From assembly GCA_964495095.1 (NCBI GenBank), contig CAZBUH010000028.1, positions 1-21,439 on the forward strand: DNA of 21,439 nucleotides, in the 5' to 3' direction. This document shows, one piece after another, positions 1 to 6,892 of the stretch. The stretch's first letter is position 1; every line of letters starts with the position of its first letter. The translations under genes were made by a program, and so were the position numbers. This DNA is from CAZBUH01 sp964495095. GTDB taxonomy: Bacteria > Bacillota > Clostridia > Oscillospirales > Oscillospiraceae. A model generated the notes under the pieces. The model was given only the letters and a program-made list of their open reading frames with translations. It was not told where the DNA came from and made no database searches.

Positions 1-16
1 TTTTTCGTTTTTGTAA

Positions 17-145
17 ATTCTCGTTGGAATATTGAAATATTGGGCTTTGTCTGGTAAAATCGCTTATATTGTGAACGGCATAGATGTCGAAAAAACAAAA
101 GCTTACTTGAAATTACTTGAAAAAAAGCGCCGGGACGGCGCATAG
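17..145 (+). other. AT-rich flank with a 42-codon open stretch of doubtful coding status
   Basis: The first 170 bases are clearly more AT-rich than the rest of the window. One frame is open from just after a TAA at 14-16 to a TAG at 143-145 and would read a lysine-rich C-terminus ending KKRRDGA. Possible starts are TTG at 32, TTG at 47 or GTG at 71, and none has a good ribosome binding site. A perfect 10-bp tandem repeat (TTACTTGAAA at 103-112 and 113-122) lies inside it. A small GC hairpin (127-131 with 137-141) is preceded by an A-run, so it would look like a terminator only on the minus strand. The stretch could be the tail of a disrupted gene or simply noncoding. I do not recognise a family. 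Confidence 0.2.
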
Positions 146-196
146 CCGCGCAAGGGGTTCCCGCAAAATCGAATGACTTTTTGGGGAGAGATGCGG

Positions 197-835
197 ATGA
201 AGAAGCTTTTCAGGATATTCTTTTATCTCCTTGGGGCCGTGATACTGGCCTTTGGGATAACCTTAAATACAAAGACCGGCCTCGGCGTATCGCCCATAGT
301 CTCCGTGCCCTACACGGTGTCGCAGCTATGGGGCCTTGATTTCGGCAACCTGACTTTTATATTCTACTCGCTGCTGGTGGTGATACAGTTTGCCGTAAGG
401 GGGAGGGACGTCCACTGGCTGGATTTGCTCCAAATCCTCCTGAGCCTTGTTTTTACGAGGGTTCTGAACCTTTTCGGCGATGTGCTGCCTATGATGGACG
501 GCAGTATAGCCGAGCGGATGATCGCCCTTTTGGGGGCCATAGCCGGAACCGGCGTCGGGGCGGCCATGATGCTCAATTCCCGCTTTATAGCAAACCCCGG
601 CGACGGAATAGTACAGGCCATTTCCGACGTGTCCGGAAAGAGCAAGAGCCTGGTTAAAAACCTTATTGATCTGACATGCGCCGCCATAGCTGTGGCGCTT
701 GGCCTGATTTTTGGGAAAAAGCTAATAGGCGTGGGACTGGGGACGGTGATAACCGTCCTGGGCGTGGGTCGTGCCATGTGGCTCTACGATAAGCTTTTCA
801 AAGCAAAAACCGATAAGCTCTCAGGTATGAAATAA
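197..835 (+). CDS. YczE/YitT-like integral membrane protein
   Basis: This is a 212-residue, very hydrophobic protein with about five membrane segments and an early GITLNTKTGLGVSP motif. That motif is characteristic of the YczE/YyaS/YitT group of Firmicutes membrane proteins (also annotated DUF6198). A later ANPGDGI motif follows the third segment. The molecular role of the family is not well established, and a transport function is inference. The frame also has ATGs at 173 and 191. I prefer ATG 197 (MKKLF...) because GGGGAG at 183-188 lies at normal spacing and the earlier codons add only a non-hydrophobic extension. The gene is convergent with the degV-type gene and shares its terminator. 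No promoter could be identified in the AT-rich flank upstream. Confidence 0.8.
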   Translation: MKKLFRIFFYLLGAVILAFGITLNTKTGLGVSPIVSVPYTVSQLWGLDFGNLTFIFYSLLVVIQFAVRGRDVHWLDLLQILLSLVFTRVLNLFGDVLPMMDGSIAERMIALLGAIAGTGVGAAMMLNSRFIANPGDGIVQAISDVSGKSKSLVKNLIDLTCAAIAVALGLIFGKKLIGVGLGTVITVLGVGRAMWLYDKLFKAKTDKLSGMK

Positions 836-890
836 AAAGCTCCGGCGGGGTGAAGCGACCGCTAGCTTCATCCCCGCCGGAGCTTTTGTA
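834..890. terminator. Bidirectional intrinsic terminator between convergent genes
   Basis: A long hairpin pairs AAAGCTCCGGCGGGG plus TGAAGC (about 836-856) with GCTTCA plus TCCCCGCCGGAGCTTT (865-886), with one bulged base and an 8-nt loop. It is followed by TTTT on the plus strand and by CTTTTTATTT on the minus strand. It can therefore stop both the membrane-protein transcript and the degV transcript, whose stop codons flank it. Confidence 0.9.
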
Positions 891-898
891 TGTAAATT

Positions 899-1774
899 TT
901 AATCCTCCAATTTTTTCCGATAGATAATTCCTGTCAAATCCGGGCCGGCGTTTATGGATATCACGCCGCCGATAAAGTAGGTCATAAGCGGGGGATAGCC
1001 GAATTCGGCGGTGCACTTTTCCACAATCTCCCTGTTCCTGTCCTCAAGGCGGGCGCTTATGCAGATGTAGGGCGTGCCGGGCTCCATATCCTTTTTGCAC
1101 TCGCTGAGAACGCCGGGGATAAGATTGTCGGCGCCCCGCACCTTGCTTAAAACCTTGGAGCTGCCGTCAAGGAAGGTGGTTATGGGCTTTAACCCCATAA
1201 GCTCGCCTACAAAGGCCGCCACGGCGCTTACCCTGCCGGATTTTTTGGCAAATTTCAAATCATACATGCCGAAGGATATTTTGACATGCCGGAGCCAATC
1301 GTTCATAAAGTCCAGCACTTCTTTTGCATCCTTGCCCTGGGCCGCCATCCTGGCGCCCTCCACAACGGCATAGCCATAGGCCATGGTGTACTCCTGGGAA
1401 TCTATGGTGTGTATGTCCATTTTGCCCCTGGCCTCCGGATGCTCCTCAAAGAAGCTTGTGGCCGCGGCGACGGAGTTTCCGTATGTAGCGGAGCCTTTTG
1501 CGTTTATGCAGGTGTATATGACGTCCGTATATCCCTCACTGTAGGCTTTCTCGTATTCCTCTGTGAAAACGATTGGGTTTAACTGCGCGTGTGTGGGTAT
1601 TTCCGGCAGCTCCAGAAGCTTTTCATAGAATTCCATGGCTGTGAAATCCACCCCGTCCCGATACTCCTGGCCTTCAATTATTATTGGAAAGTGGAGTACG
1701 GTAATCCCAAGCTCTTCTGCAAGCCCGGCGGGAATATCGGCGGCGGAATCTGTTATAAATTTAATCTTAGACAT
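899..1774 (-). CDS. DegV family protein (fatty-acid-binding type)
   Basis: This 291-residue protein is full length for the DegV family. It opens with the family start (KIKFITDSAADIPAGL), followed by the early LHFPIIIEGQEYRDG segment. The central segment contains LKFAKKSGRVSAVAAFVGELMGLKPI, here cut short as KSGRVSA...LKPI, which matches the conserved RLS/LLNIKPI-type region. DegV/FakB proteins bind a fatty acid between two alpha/beta domains, and in FakA/FakB systems they present it to a kinase for phosphorylation. No fakA-like kinase gene is next to this one, so its partner and lipid specificity are unknown. CCTCC at 1781-1785 gives a GGAGG ribosome binding site on the minus strand, which supports the ATG at 1774. 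It is transcribed alone from the promoter at 1817-1845. Confidence 0.92.
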   Translation of the reverse strand: MSKIKFITDSAADIPAGLAEELGITVLHFPIIIEGQEYRDGVDFTAMEFYEKLLELPEIPTHAQLNPIVFTEEYEKAYSEGYTDVIYTCINAKGSATYGNSVAAATSFFEEHPEARGKMDIHTIDSQEYTMAYGYAVVEGARMAAQGKDAKEVLDFMNDWLRHVKISFGMYDLKFAKKSGRVSAVAAFVGELMGLKPITTFLDGSSKVLSKVRGADNLIPGVLSECKKDMEPGTPYICISARLEDRNREIVEKCTAEFGYPPLMTYFIGGVISINAGPDLTGIIYRKKLED

Positions 1775-1816
1775 AATTTTCCTCCGATGAAATCTTGATT
1801 TTGCAGATCAAATTTA

Positions 1817-1845
1817 AATATATCAAAATAAGCTCCGCTTGTCTA
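1817..1845 (-). promoter_or_regulatory. Sigma-A-type promoter for the degV gene
   Basis: Read on the minus strand, TAGACA (1845-1840, five of six matches to TTGACA) is followed after 17 bases by TATATT (1822-1817, five of six matches to TATAAT). The predicted transcript would start near 1810 and leave a leader of about 35 nt before the degV start. Confidence 0.6.
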
Positions 1846-1944
1846 CAAAAATATGGGGGAAGATTGCAGTTTTTTCTCCAATGTGATATTATTGACCTGT
1901 AAAAGCTGACGCTTACTGTCCGTTTTATGGGACAAGTTCAGACA

Positions 1945-1950
1945 TATAAT
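1945..1950 (+). promoter_or_regulatory. Candidate -10 element for the dinB-containing operon
   Basis: A perfect TATAAT lies 43 bases upstream of the GTG at 1993. No good -35 hexamer is found 16-18 bases upstream (the sequence there is GTTTTA or TTTTAT). The promoter may be weak or need an activator. The predicted start near 1957 places the LexA-like box just downstream. Confidence 0.4.
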
Positions 1951-1963
1951 TGAGCTATAAAGC

Positions 1964-1977
1964 CAAACAAATGTTTG
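1964..1977. promoter_or_regulatory. Candidate LexA (SOS) operator
   Basis: CAAAC-AAAT-GTTTG is a 5-bp-arm dyad with a 4-bp centre. Against the Gram-positive LexA consensus CGAACRNRYGTTYC it differs at only two positions (G to A at position 2, and the last base). It overlaps the region just downstream of the predicted transcription start and ends before the AAGGAGG ribosome binding site, a common place for a repressor site. A dinB-type polymerase in the operon makes SOS control plausible. Binding itself is inference. Confidence 0.45.
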
Positions 1978-1992
1978 AAGGAGGAACATAAA

Positions 1993-2271
1993 GTGAGACA
2001 GAATAAAATTATCGGCAAAAAAGCGGGAAAAGCGGCGGAATATGTTATGCGGGTCGGAGCGGCGCTTACTGTGACACTGTGCTTTTTCGGAAGAACCTCT
2101 GAGGCAATAGTGTCGTTTTTCGCTGCGGCGCTGTTTGCTGTGCTGCTGTTTTCGCTGAAGGCGGCGGCGGAGCGCCTGACGTTTGGAGGACCGGAGGATG
2201 CAGGAGATTTTCGGGTGCGGGAGACCGAACTATATAAACAGGATGGACATGAGGTCTTTCGTAGTGTTTGA
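1993..2271 (+). CDS. Small two-helix membrane protein, unknown function
   Basis: This is a 92-residue hypothetical protein with a basic N-terminus (VRQNKIIGKKAGK). It has two likely membrane helices at about residues 17-33 and 38-55 and a charged, probably soluble tail. GTG at 1993 is chosen because a full AAGGAGG (1978-1984) lies eight bases upstream. An in-frame TTG at 1975 sits inside that site and is unlikely to be used. The last 23 bases overlap the start region of the exonuclease gene. I do not recognise a family. Being first in the unit, behind a candidate LexA box, raises the possibility of a damage-induced membrane protein, as with small SOS-induced division inhibitors in other bacteria, but no sequence evidence shows that activity. 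Confidence 0.6.
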   Translation: MRQNKIIGKKAGKAAEYVMRVGAALTVTLCFFGRTSEAIVSFFAAALFAVLLFSLKAAAERLTFGGPEDAGDFRVRETELYKQDGHEVFRSV

Positions 2272-2740
2272 CTTTGAGACAACGGGATTTTCGCCGCCCA
2301 GGGACAAAATAACAGAGATAGGCGCGGTGAAGGTTTTGGAGGGGGAGATAGCGGAGAGCTTCTCCCAGCTTATAAATCCGGAGCGGTACATACCCGGGCG
2401 AATAACGGAGCTTACGGGGATATCAAATGAAATGGTGGCGGACATGCCCACGATTGAGGAAGCGCTTCCGGCGTTTCTGGAATTTGCGGAGGGGCTGCCT
2501 CTTGTGGCGCACAATGCGCCCTTTGACTGCAAATTCCTGTTTTGCGAGGCGGAGAAGCTGGGAATATCCGTAACCGCTCCCGTGGCTGACACGCTGCGCC
2601 TGGCCAGAAGGAGATGGCCAGGGCTGCCGTCGTACAAGCTCACATTTTTGACGGACTATTTCTGCATAGCCCAGGAGGACGCGCACCGTGCATGGTGCGA
2701 CGCCGAGGCCACCGCAAAGCTGTATCTGATGATGGGGTGA
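2249..2740 (+). CDS. DEDDh 3'-5' exonuclease (DnaQ/epsilon-like)
   Basis: This 163-residue single-domain exonuclease carries the three DnaQ-type motifs. Exo I is VVFDFETTGF (Asp8 and Glu10), Exo II is VAHNAPFDCKFL, and Exo III is HRAWCDAEAT with His and Asp five apart. These residues bind the two metals that drive 3'-5' hydrolysis. The lengths of polymerase III epsilon and the PolC exonuclease domain are similar, but this is a stand-alone protein. Alternative starts are ATG 2198 (good GGAGGA site but 74-bp overlap with the previous gene), ATG 2243 and TTG 2183. I prefer 2249 because AGGA lies six bases upstream and the Exo I motif normally begins a few residues from the N-terminus. Its place before a dinB-type gene suggests a repair or proofreading role, which is inference. 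Confidence 0.85.
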   Translation: MRSFVVFDFETTGFSPPRDKITEIGAVKVLEGEIAESFSQLINPERYIPGRITELTGISNEMVADMPTIEEALPAFLEFAEGLPLVAHNAPFDCKFLFCEAEKLGISVTAPVADTLRLARRRWPGLPSYKLTFLTDYFCIAQEDAHRAWCDAEATAKLYLMMG

Positions 2741-2747
2741 GGAGGCC

Positions 2748-3239
2748 GTGGAAAAAATCAACGAAGTATACCGCCGTATGATAGAGTACTATTCCGGGGA
2801 CCCTAAGAGAATACAGCACTTTATTAAGGTCCACAGCCTCTGCAGATTGATAGGCCAACTGGAGGGGCTCGGCGGGAAGGAGCTTTTTACCCTGGAGTGC
2901 GCGGGGCTGACCCATGATATCGGCATAAAAAACGCCGAGGCGAAATACGGCTCCTGCGGCGGAAAGCTGCAGGAAAAGGAGGGACCTCCCGAGGCGGAGC
3001 GGCTTCTCAGGGAAGCCGGCGTCCCTGAGGACGTTATCTCCCGTGTCTGCCTGCTTATCTCCCGCCATCACACCTATGATAACATGGACGGGCTTGACTG
3101 CCGGATACTGGTGGAGGCCGATTTCCTTGTGAATTTATACGAGGATAATATACCGGAGGAAGGGGCGCGCTCCGCTTTCGGGAAAATTTTCAGGACAAAA
3201 ACCGGCTCTGATATCTGCCGGAGCATGTTTGGAATTTGA
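2748..3239 (+). CDS. HD-domain protein, predicted metal-dependent phosphohydrolase
   Basis: This 163-residue protein has the HD pattern His24, His56-Asp57 (GLTHDIG) and Asp125 (VEADFL), with a further His pair at 107-108 (SRHHTYD). The spacing fits the compact clostridial HD phosphohydrolases whose N-terminus reads like MEKINEVYRRMIEYYSGDP. Substrates of this subgroup are unknown; nucleotides or nucleotide second messengers are typical for the superfamily. GTG at 2748 follows AGGAGG at only two bases, which is tight, but the family-like N-terminus supports it. The gene follows the exonuclease stop by seven bases and precedes the polymerase gene, so the three are almost certainly co-transcribed. 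Confidence 0.85.
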   Translation: MEKINEVYRRMIEYYSGDPKRIQHFIKVHSLCRLIGQLEGLGGKELFTLECAGLTHDIGIKNAEAKYGSCGGKLQEKEGPPEAERLLREAGVPEDVISRVCLLISRHHTYDNMDGLDCRILVEADFLVNLYEDNIPEEGARSAFGKIFRTKTGSDICRSMFGI

Positions 3240-3259
3240 GATTGTCTGGAGGCGAAAAG

Positions 3260-4519
3260 TTGGACAGGATAATTTTCCACTGTGACTGCAACGGCTTTTT
3301 CGCCTCTGTTGAGGAGCTTCTTAATCCGGAGCTTAAAAAGGTTCCCATGGCGGTGGCGGGGGACCCGGAAAGCCGGCACGGGATAATTCTGGCGAAAAAC
3401 GAGCTTGCGAAAAAATACAAGGTCCAGACAGCGGAGCCAATATGGCAGGCAAAACGGAAATGCCCCGGGCTTGTCTGCGTCCCGCCACACCATGAGATAT
3501 ACTCCGAAATCTCAAAGCAGGTGAACGGGATATATATCCAGTACACGGACCTTGTGGAGAAATTCGGGATAGACGAGTCCTTCCTTGACCTAACGGGCAC
3601 ACTCAGCTACCACAACAGGACGCAGCTTGAGCTGGCAAACGGGATACGCGAGCGGGTAAAGCGGGAAATCGGCATAACCATATCCGTGGGTGTGAGCTTC
3701 TGCAAGGTGTTTGCAAAGCTCGGAAGCGATTATAAAAAGCCCGACGCCGTGACGGTTTTTGACAGGGAAAGCATAGAGCGGCTGGTGTACCCCCTGCCGG
3801 CGTCGGATATGCTGTATGTGGGAAAGCACACGGCGGAGGCGCTGGAGGGCCTGCGGATAAAAACCATAGGCGAGCTGGCGAAAAGCGACAGGGAGCTTCT
3901 TATAAAATACCTGGGCAAGCAGGGGGACACCCTGTGGAGATATGCAAACGGCCTGGATAACGAGCCTGTAAAGAGCTTTTACGCCCCGCGCGAGGTGAAA
4001 TCCGTGGGAAACGGCATGACCTTCCGCCGGGATATATCGGGCTGGGAGGAGATAAGAAGCGGCGCCGCCGCGTTGGCCGACTCCATCGCGGTGCGGCTCC
4101 GGGAGGAAAAATTAAAATGCACCGTGGTGCAGGTGACCATAAAGGACCCGGCGTTCAGGACGATATCACGGCAGAAAAAGCTGGACCACGGCACATATCT
4201 GCAAAAAGAGATAACGGACGTGGCCATGGGACTTATCCGGGAAAACTGGAGCGGGACGGCCCCTATAAGGATGCTGACGCTGACCGGGGCGGAGCTTATC
4301 CCGGAGGATGCGCCAAACGAGCAGCTCAGCCTTTTTGAGGAAAAACGGGGCTATGAGAGGCAGGAAAAGCTTGAGGACGCCATGGCCCGGATAAGGGACA
4401 AATTCGGCGGCGGGAGCATTGGCTTCGGATATTTCGACAACGAGGAGACCGGAGTGAGGCGCGGCCTTAAAAAGAGGGACAAGGCCCGGCCGCCGGAAAA
4501 CGGCGAGGGAAAAAGCTGA
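3260..4519 (+). CDS. dinB: DNA polymerase IV-type Y-family translesion polymerase
   Basis: This 419-residue polymerase has the full Y-family layout. Asp9 lies in HCDCNGFFASVE and the catalytic pair Asp105-Glu106 in FGIDESFLDLTG. The palm motif GVSFCKVFAKLGSDYKKP follows, then a helix-hairpin-helix thumb around YVGKHTAEALEGLRIKTIGEL and a little-finger domain. Near the C-terminus, EQLSLFEE matches a beta-clamp-binding peptide (QLSLF). The enzyme copies past damaged bases and is error-prone. I choose the TTG at 3260 because GGAGG (3248-3252) lies seven bases upstream, and because it puts the Asp/Glu pair at the classic numbering. An in-frame TTG at 3236 has no site. It follows the HD gene by 20 bases and ends the operon ahead of a strong terminator. 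Confidence 0.93.
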   Translation: MDRIIFHCDCNGFFASVEELLNPELKKVPMAVAGDPESRHGIILAKNELAKKYKVQTAEPIWQAKRKCPGLVCVPPHHEIYSEISKQVNGIYIQYTDLVEKFGIDESFLDLTGTLSYHNRTQLELANGIRERVKREIGITISVGVSFCKVFAKLGSDYKKPDAVTVFDRESIERLVYPLPASDMLYVGKHTAEALEGLRIKTIGELAKSDRELLIKYLGKQGDTLWRYANGLDNEPVKSFYAPREVKSVGNGMTFRRDISGWEEIRSGAAALADSIAVRLREEKLKCTVVQVTIKDPAFRTISRQKKLDHGTYLQKEITDVAMGLIRENWSGTAPIRMLTLTGAELIPEDAPNEQLSLFEEKRGYERQEKLEDAMARIRDKFGGGSIGFGYFDNEETGVRRGLKKRDKARPPENGEGKS

Positions 4520-4590
4520 GGACGGCACAGCCGCTCTCGGCTTTTATATCTTGTTTCAGGGCCTGTAATTTCAAATTGATATTTTACGCA

Positions 4591-4634
4591 TTGCGCGGGG
4601 TGTCTCACAAGAGGCGCCCTGCGCAAGTTTTTTA
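4591..4634 (+). terminator. Intrinsic terminator of the dinB operon
   Basis: TTGCGCGGGGTGTCTC pairs with GAGGCGCCCTGCGCAA through about 16 positions including G-U pairs, with a 5-nt loop, followed by GTTTTTTAT. It separates the polymerase unit from the spoIIIA genes. Confidence 0.85.
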
Positions 4635-4654
4635 TGGTATAAAGCCGGACAGGC

Positions 4655-4670
4655 GCTAATATAATTTAGC
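4655..4670 (+). promoter_or_regulatory. TATAAT inside a 5-bp inverted repeat, upstream of spoIIIAC
   Basis: GCTAA-TATAAT-TTAGC is a perfect dyad whose centre is a consensus -10 box, about 50 bases before the spoIIIAC start. No good -35 is present at 16-18 bases. I could not find a sigma-E-like pair (ATATT with CATACA at 13-15 bases), which would be expected for the mother-cell spoIIIA operon. A further GC hairpin (4683-4700) sits just before the ribosome binding site. The region is the only place for a spoIIIA promoter here, but its exact form is not resolved. Confidence 0.3.
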
Positions 4671-4718
4671 ACGACGATAAGAGCGCCCCCGGGAGGGCGT
4701 CAGGAGGAGGCAATTCGG

Positions 4719-4913
4719 TTGGATGTGGAACTCATTTTTAAAATTGCCGCCGTGGGGATTCTGGCGGCGGTGCTGAATTTACTGCTCACCCGTTCCGGCA
4801 GGGACGAGCAGGCCCTTATGACAAACATAGCGGCGCTTGTGGTGGTGCTGGTGATAATCCTTCAGGAGATAAGCGACCTTTTTGACCTTATAAAGTCGCT
4901 GTTCGGGTTTTGA
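4719..4913 (+). CDS. spoIIIAC: Stage III sporulation protein AC
   Basis: This 64-residue protein has two membrane helices (about residues 7-24 and 34-53), as in SpoIIIAC of Bacillus. The DLFDLIKSLF tail resembles the family's DDLFKKIKDVF ending. It is a small membrane part of the SpoIIIA-SpoIIQ channel that joins mother cell and forespore after engulfment. TTG at 4719 is supported by AGGAGGAGG (4702-4710) eight bases upstream; the next in-frame start would be GTG 4725. In Bacillus and most Clostridia spoIIIAA (ATPase) and spoIIIAB come before this gene. Here the DNA upstream is the dinB terminator, so spoIIIAC is first. Confidence 0.88.
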   Translation: MDVELIFKIAAVGILAAVLNLLLTRSGRDEQALMTNIAALVVVLVIILQEISDLFDLIKSLFGF

Positions 4914-4914
4914 G

Positions 4915-5301
4915 ATGGACGTGCTCATTAAGGCCGCGGCGGCGGGAGCCGTGGGGGCGGTCATATGCCTTCTCATAAAAAAGGACAGCCCCGGGATTGC
5001 GCTCCTTCTGGCAGCGGCGGCGGGAATGCTTATCATGTATCTGGCCCTGGACGTTTTCGCTGATATTATGGATTTTGCCGGGGAGATATCGGAGACGGCG
5101 GGCGTCTCCAAGGCGGTGATAGCCCCTGTTATAAAGACCGTTGGGATAGGCATACTCACAAGGATAGCTTCGGATATATGCAAGGACGCGGGGCAGGGGA
5201 GCATTGCCGCCTCTGTTGAACTGGCGGGGGCGGTGTCGGCGGTATACGTTGCCCTGCCCCTTATGAAAACGACACTGAGGATGATAAAAGAGTTTTTATG
5301 A
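4915..5301 (+). CDS. spoIIIAD: Stage III sporulation protein AD
   Basis: This 128-residue membrane protein has four hydrophobic segments. It contains the family-like KAVIAPVIKTVGIGILTRI region and an ASDICKDAGQGSIAASVELAG motif (shortened here to DICKDAGQ...VELAG). The motif is also typical of the related SpoIIIAC/AD superfamily. It contributes to the membrane base of the mother cell-forespore channel. The start follows the spoIIIAC stop by one base and the stop overlaps the spoIIIAE start as ATGA, so translation is coupled through all three genes. Confidence 0.92.
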   Translation: MDVLIKAAAAGAVGAVICLLIKKDSPGIALLLAAAAGMLIMYLALDVFADIMDFAGEISETAGVSKAVIAPVIKTVGIGILTRIASDICKDAGQGSIAASVELAGAVSAVYVALPLMKTTLRMIKEFL

Positions 5302-6398
5302 AAAGGATTCTTATAATCTTATGGCTTATATTTTTCCTGACCGCCGGAGCCGCGGCGGTGGATGTGGAGGAGACGCAGGCCGACGCCCTGGGCCTCGATT
5401 CGGTGGAAAAAGCGCTGCCGGAGGAGGCGGAGGACGTGCTGGACGGGCTGTCAATAACCGACGGCCTTGACGCCGATACCGCCATATCGAAAATAACCGA
5501 CGCGGCCGGGGCGCAGTTGGACGGGATACTGAAACGGAGCCTCAGAAGCGCGGCGCTTATGATAGGGGCGGTGTTTTTCTGCTCCGTGGCGGGGACTGTG
5601 AGCGAGGGCGGGCTTGCCCAAAATTACGTGCCCCTTGCGGGCATCCTGGCCGTGTCCGCCGTGGCGGTGAGCGACGCCGGCTCGTTTTTTACAATGGCGG
5701 AGGCCACCGTCGATTCCCTCTCGGACTTCTCCAAGGTGCTGCTGCCGTGCCTTACAGCCTCGGCGGCGGCCAGCGGCGCCATAACCTCGGCGGCGGCCAA
5801 ATACGCGGCCACGGCGCTTTTTATAGACATACTCATAACGGCGGCGGACTGCGTTATCATGCCGCTTATATACGCCTACATAGCCGCCACGGTGGCAAAC
5901 GCCGCCTTCGGCGGTGACGGGCTTTCCGGCGCGGCGGGGTTTTTGAAGTGGGCCGCAACATCGGCTCTCACGGCGACTATGCTGCTTTTTGTGGCGTATC
6001 TCAGCATAAGCGGCGTCATATCGGGAAGCGCCGACGCGCTCACCACCCGTGTGGCGAAAACCGCCATCTCCACGGCGCTGCCGGTGGTGGGCAGCATAAT
6101 ATCCGACGCCGCCGGGACGGTGGTGGCCGGTGCTACGGTGCTCCGGAACGCCATAGGCATTTTCGGGATGCTGGCCGTGGCCGCAGCTTGCCTGACGCCG
6201 TTTCTCACGTTGGGCGTCAATTATCTCGTATATAAGGCCGCCGCCGGCATTTCCGCTTCAATAGCGGACGGGCGGATATCCAAGCTCATTTCCGGCATCG
6301 GCACGGCCTTTGGTATGGTTATGGGCCTTACAGGGGCCTGCGCGGTGATGCTGTTTTTCTCGATTATTTCCATGATAAGCGTGGTGACGGGCTCATGA
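5298..6398 (+). CDS. spoIIIAE: Stage III sporulation protein AE
   Basis: This 366-residue polytopic membrane protein begins with a signal peptide-like segment (KRILIILWLIFFLTAGAAA). A soluble acidic stretch follows (residues about 20-75), then seven or eight hydrophobic segments. SpoIIIAE is the largest membrane subunit of the spoIIIA channel and is thought to be transporter-like. The protein is very rich in Ala and Gly, as in high-GC relatives. The gene overlaps spoIIIAD by four bases and spoIIIAF by four bases (both ATGA). Length and position fit the family closely, and nothing looks truncated. Confidence 0.93.
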   Translation: MKRILIILWLIFFLTAGAAAVDVEETQADALGLDSVEKALPEEAEDVLDGLSITDGLDADTAISKITDAAGAQLDGILKRSLRSAALMIGAVFFCSVAGTVSEGGLAQNYVPLAGILAVSAVAVSDAGSFFTMAEATVDSLSDFSKVLLPCLTASAAASGAITSAAAKYAATALFIDILITAADCVIMPLIYAYIAATVANAAFGGDGLSGAAGFLKWAATSALTATMLLFVAYLSISGVISGSADALTTRVAKTAISTALPVVGSIISDAAGTVVAGATVLRNAIGIFGMLAVAAACLTPFLTLGVNYLVYKAAAGISASIADGRISKLISGIGTAFGMVMGLTGACAVMLFFSIISMISVVTGS

Positions 6399-6892
6399 TA
6401 GAGGCAGTGAGGCAGTGGATTCTCGGCATAACCGGGACGTCGATAGTGGCGGGGATAGCCATGTCGGTGACGCCGGAGGGCCGGGTAAAAAAGGCAGTGA
6501 AGCTGGTGTCGGGACTTGCCGTTATGCTGGCGCTTATATCGCCGGTTTTGAGCTTCGATTTTGAGGGCTATTCCCAGTACATGAGCGAATACCGGCAGGA
6601 GGCGGAAAAATACGCCTCGGCCCTGGATGGGGAAAATGAAAAACTTACAAGGACAATCATAGAGGAAAAGACGGAAGCATATATTTTGGACAAAGGGGCG
6701 GAGCTTGGTATCTCCGGGCTTACCGTCTCGGTGACGGCAAAGTGGGGTGATGAGGACTGCTGGTATCCATACAGCGCGAGACTTATGGGAGAGACGGATG
6801 AAAAACAGATGCAGGCGCTCTCCGGATATATGGAATCGGAGCTTGGTATAACCGAAGAAAATCAGACCTGGAGCGTGAGAGATGGGAGTTAA
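6395..6892 (+). CDS. spoIIIAF: Stage III sporulation protein AF
   Basis: This 165-residue protein has two N-terminal membrane helices (about residues 8-25 and 35-52) followed by a soluble domain of about 110 residues. The latter is the usual SpoIIIAF layout, and in the family it folds as a ring-building motif. The KKAVKLVSGLAVMLALISPV segment between the helices is family-like. The gene overlaps spoIIIAE by four bases and spoIIIAG by eleven. In the assembled channel the soluble domain is expected in the space between mother cell and forespore membranes. Confidence 0.9.
   Translation: MIEAVRQWILGITGTSIVAGIAMSVTPEGRVKKAVKLVSGLAVMLALISPVLSFDFEGYSQYMSEYRQEAEKYASALDGENEKLTRTIIEEKTEAYILDKGAELGISGLTVSVTAKWGDEDCWYPYSARLMGETDEKQMQALSGYMESELGITEENQTWSVRDGS

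Noticed and set aside
120..141. Minus-strand terminator-like hairpin with a U-run
   Set aside because: No minus-strand gene ends there and the stem is only five base pairs.
4635..4718. Sigma-E promoter for the spoIIIA genes
   Set aside because: I found no CATACA-like -10 at the right distance from an ATATT-like -35; claiming one would be forcing the match.
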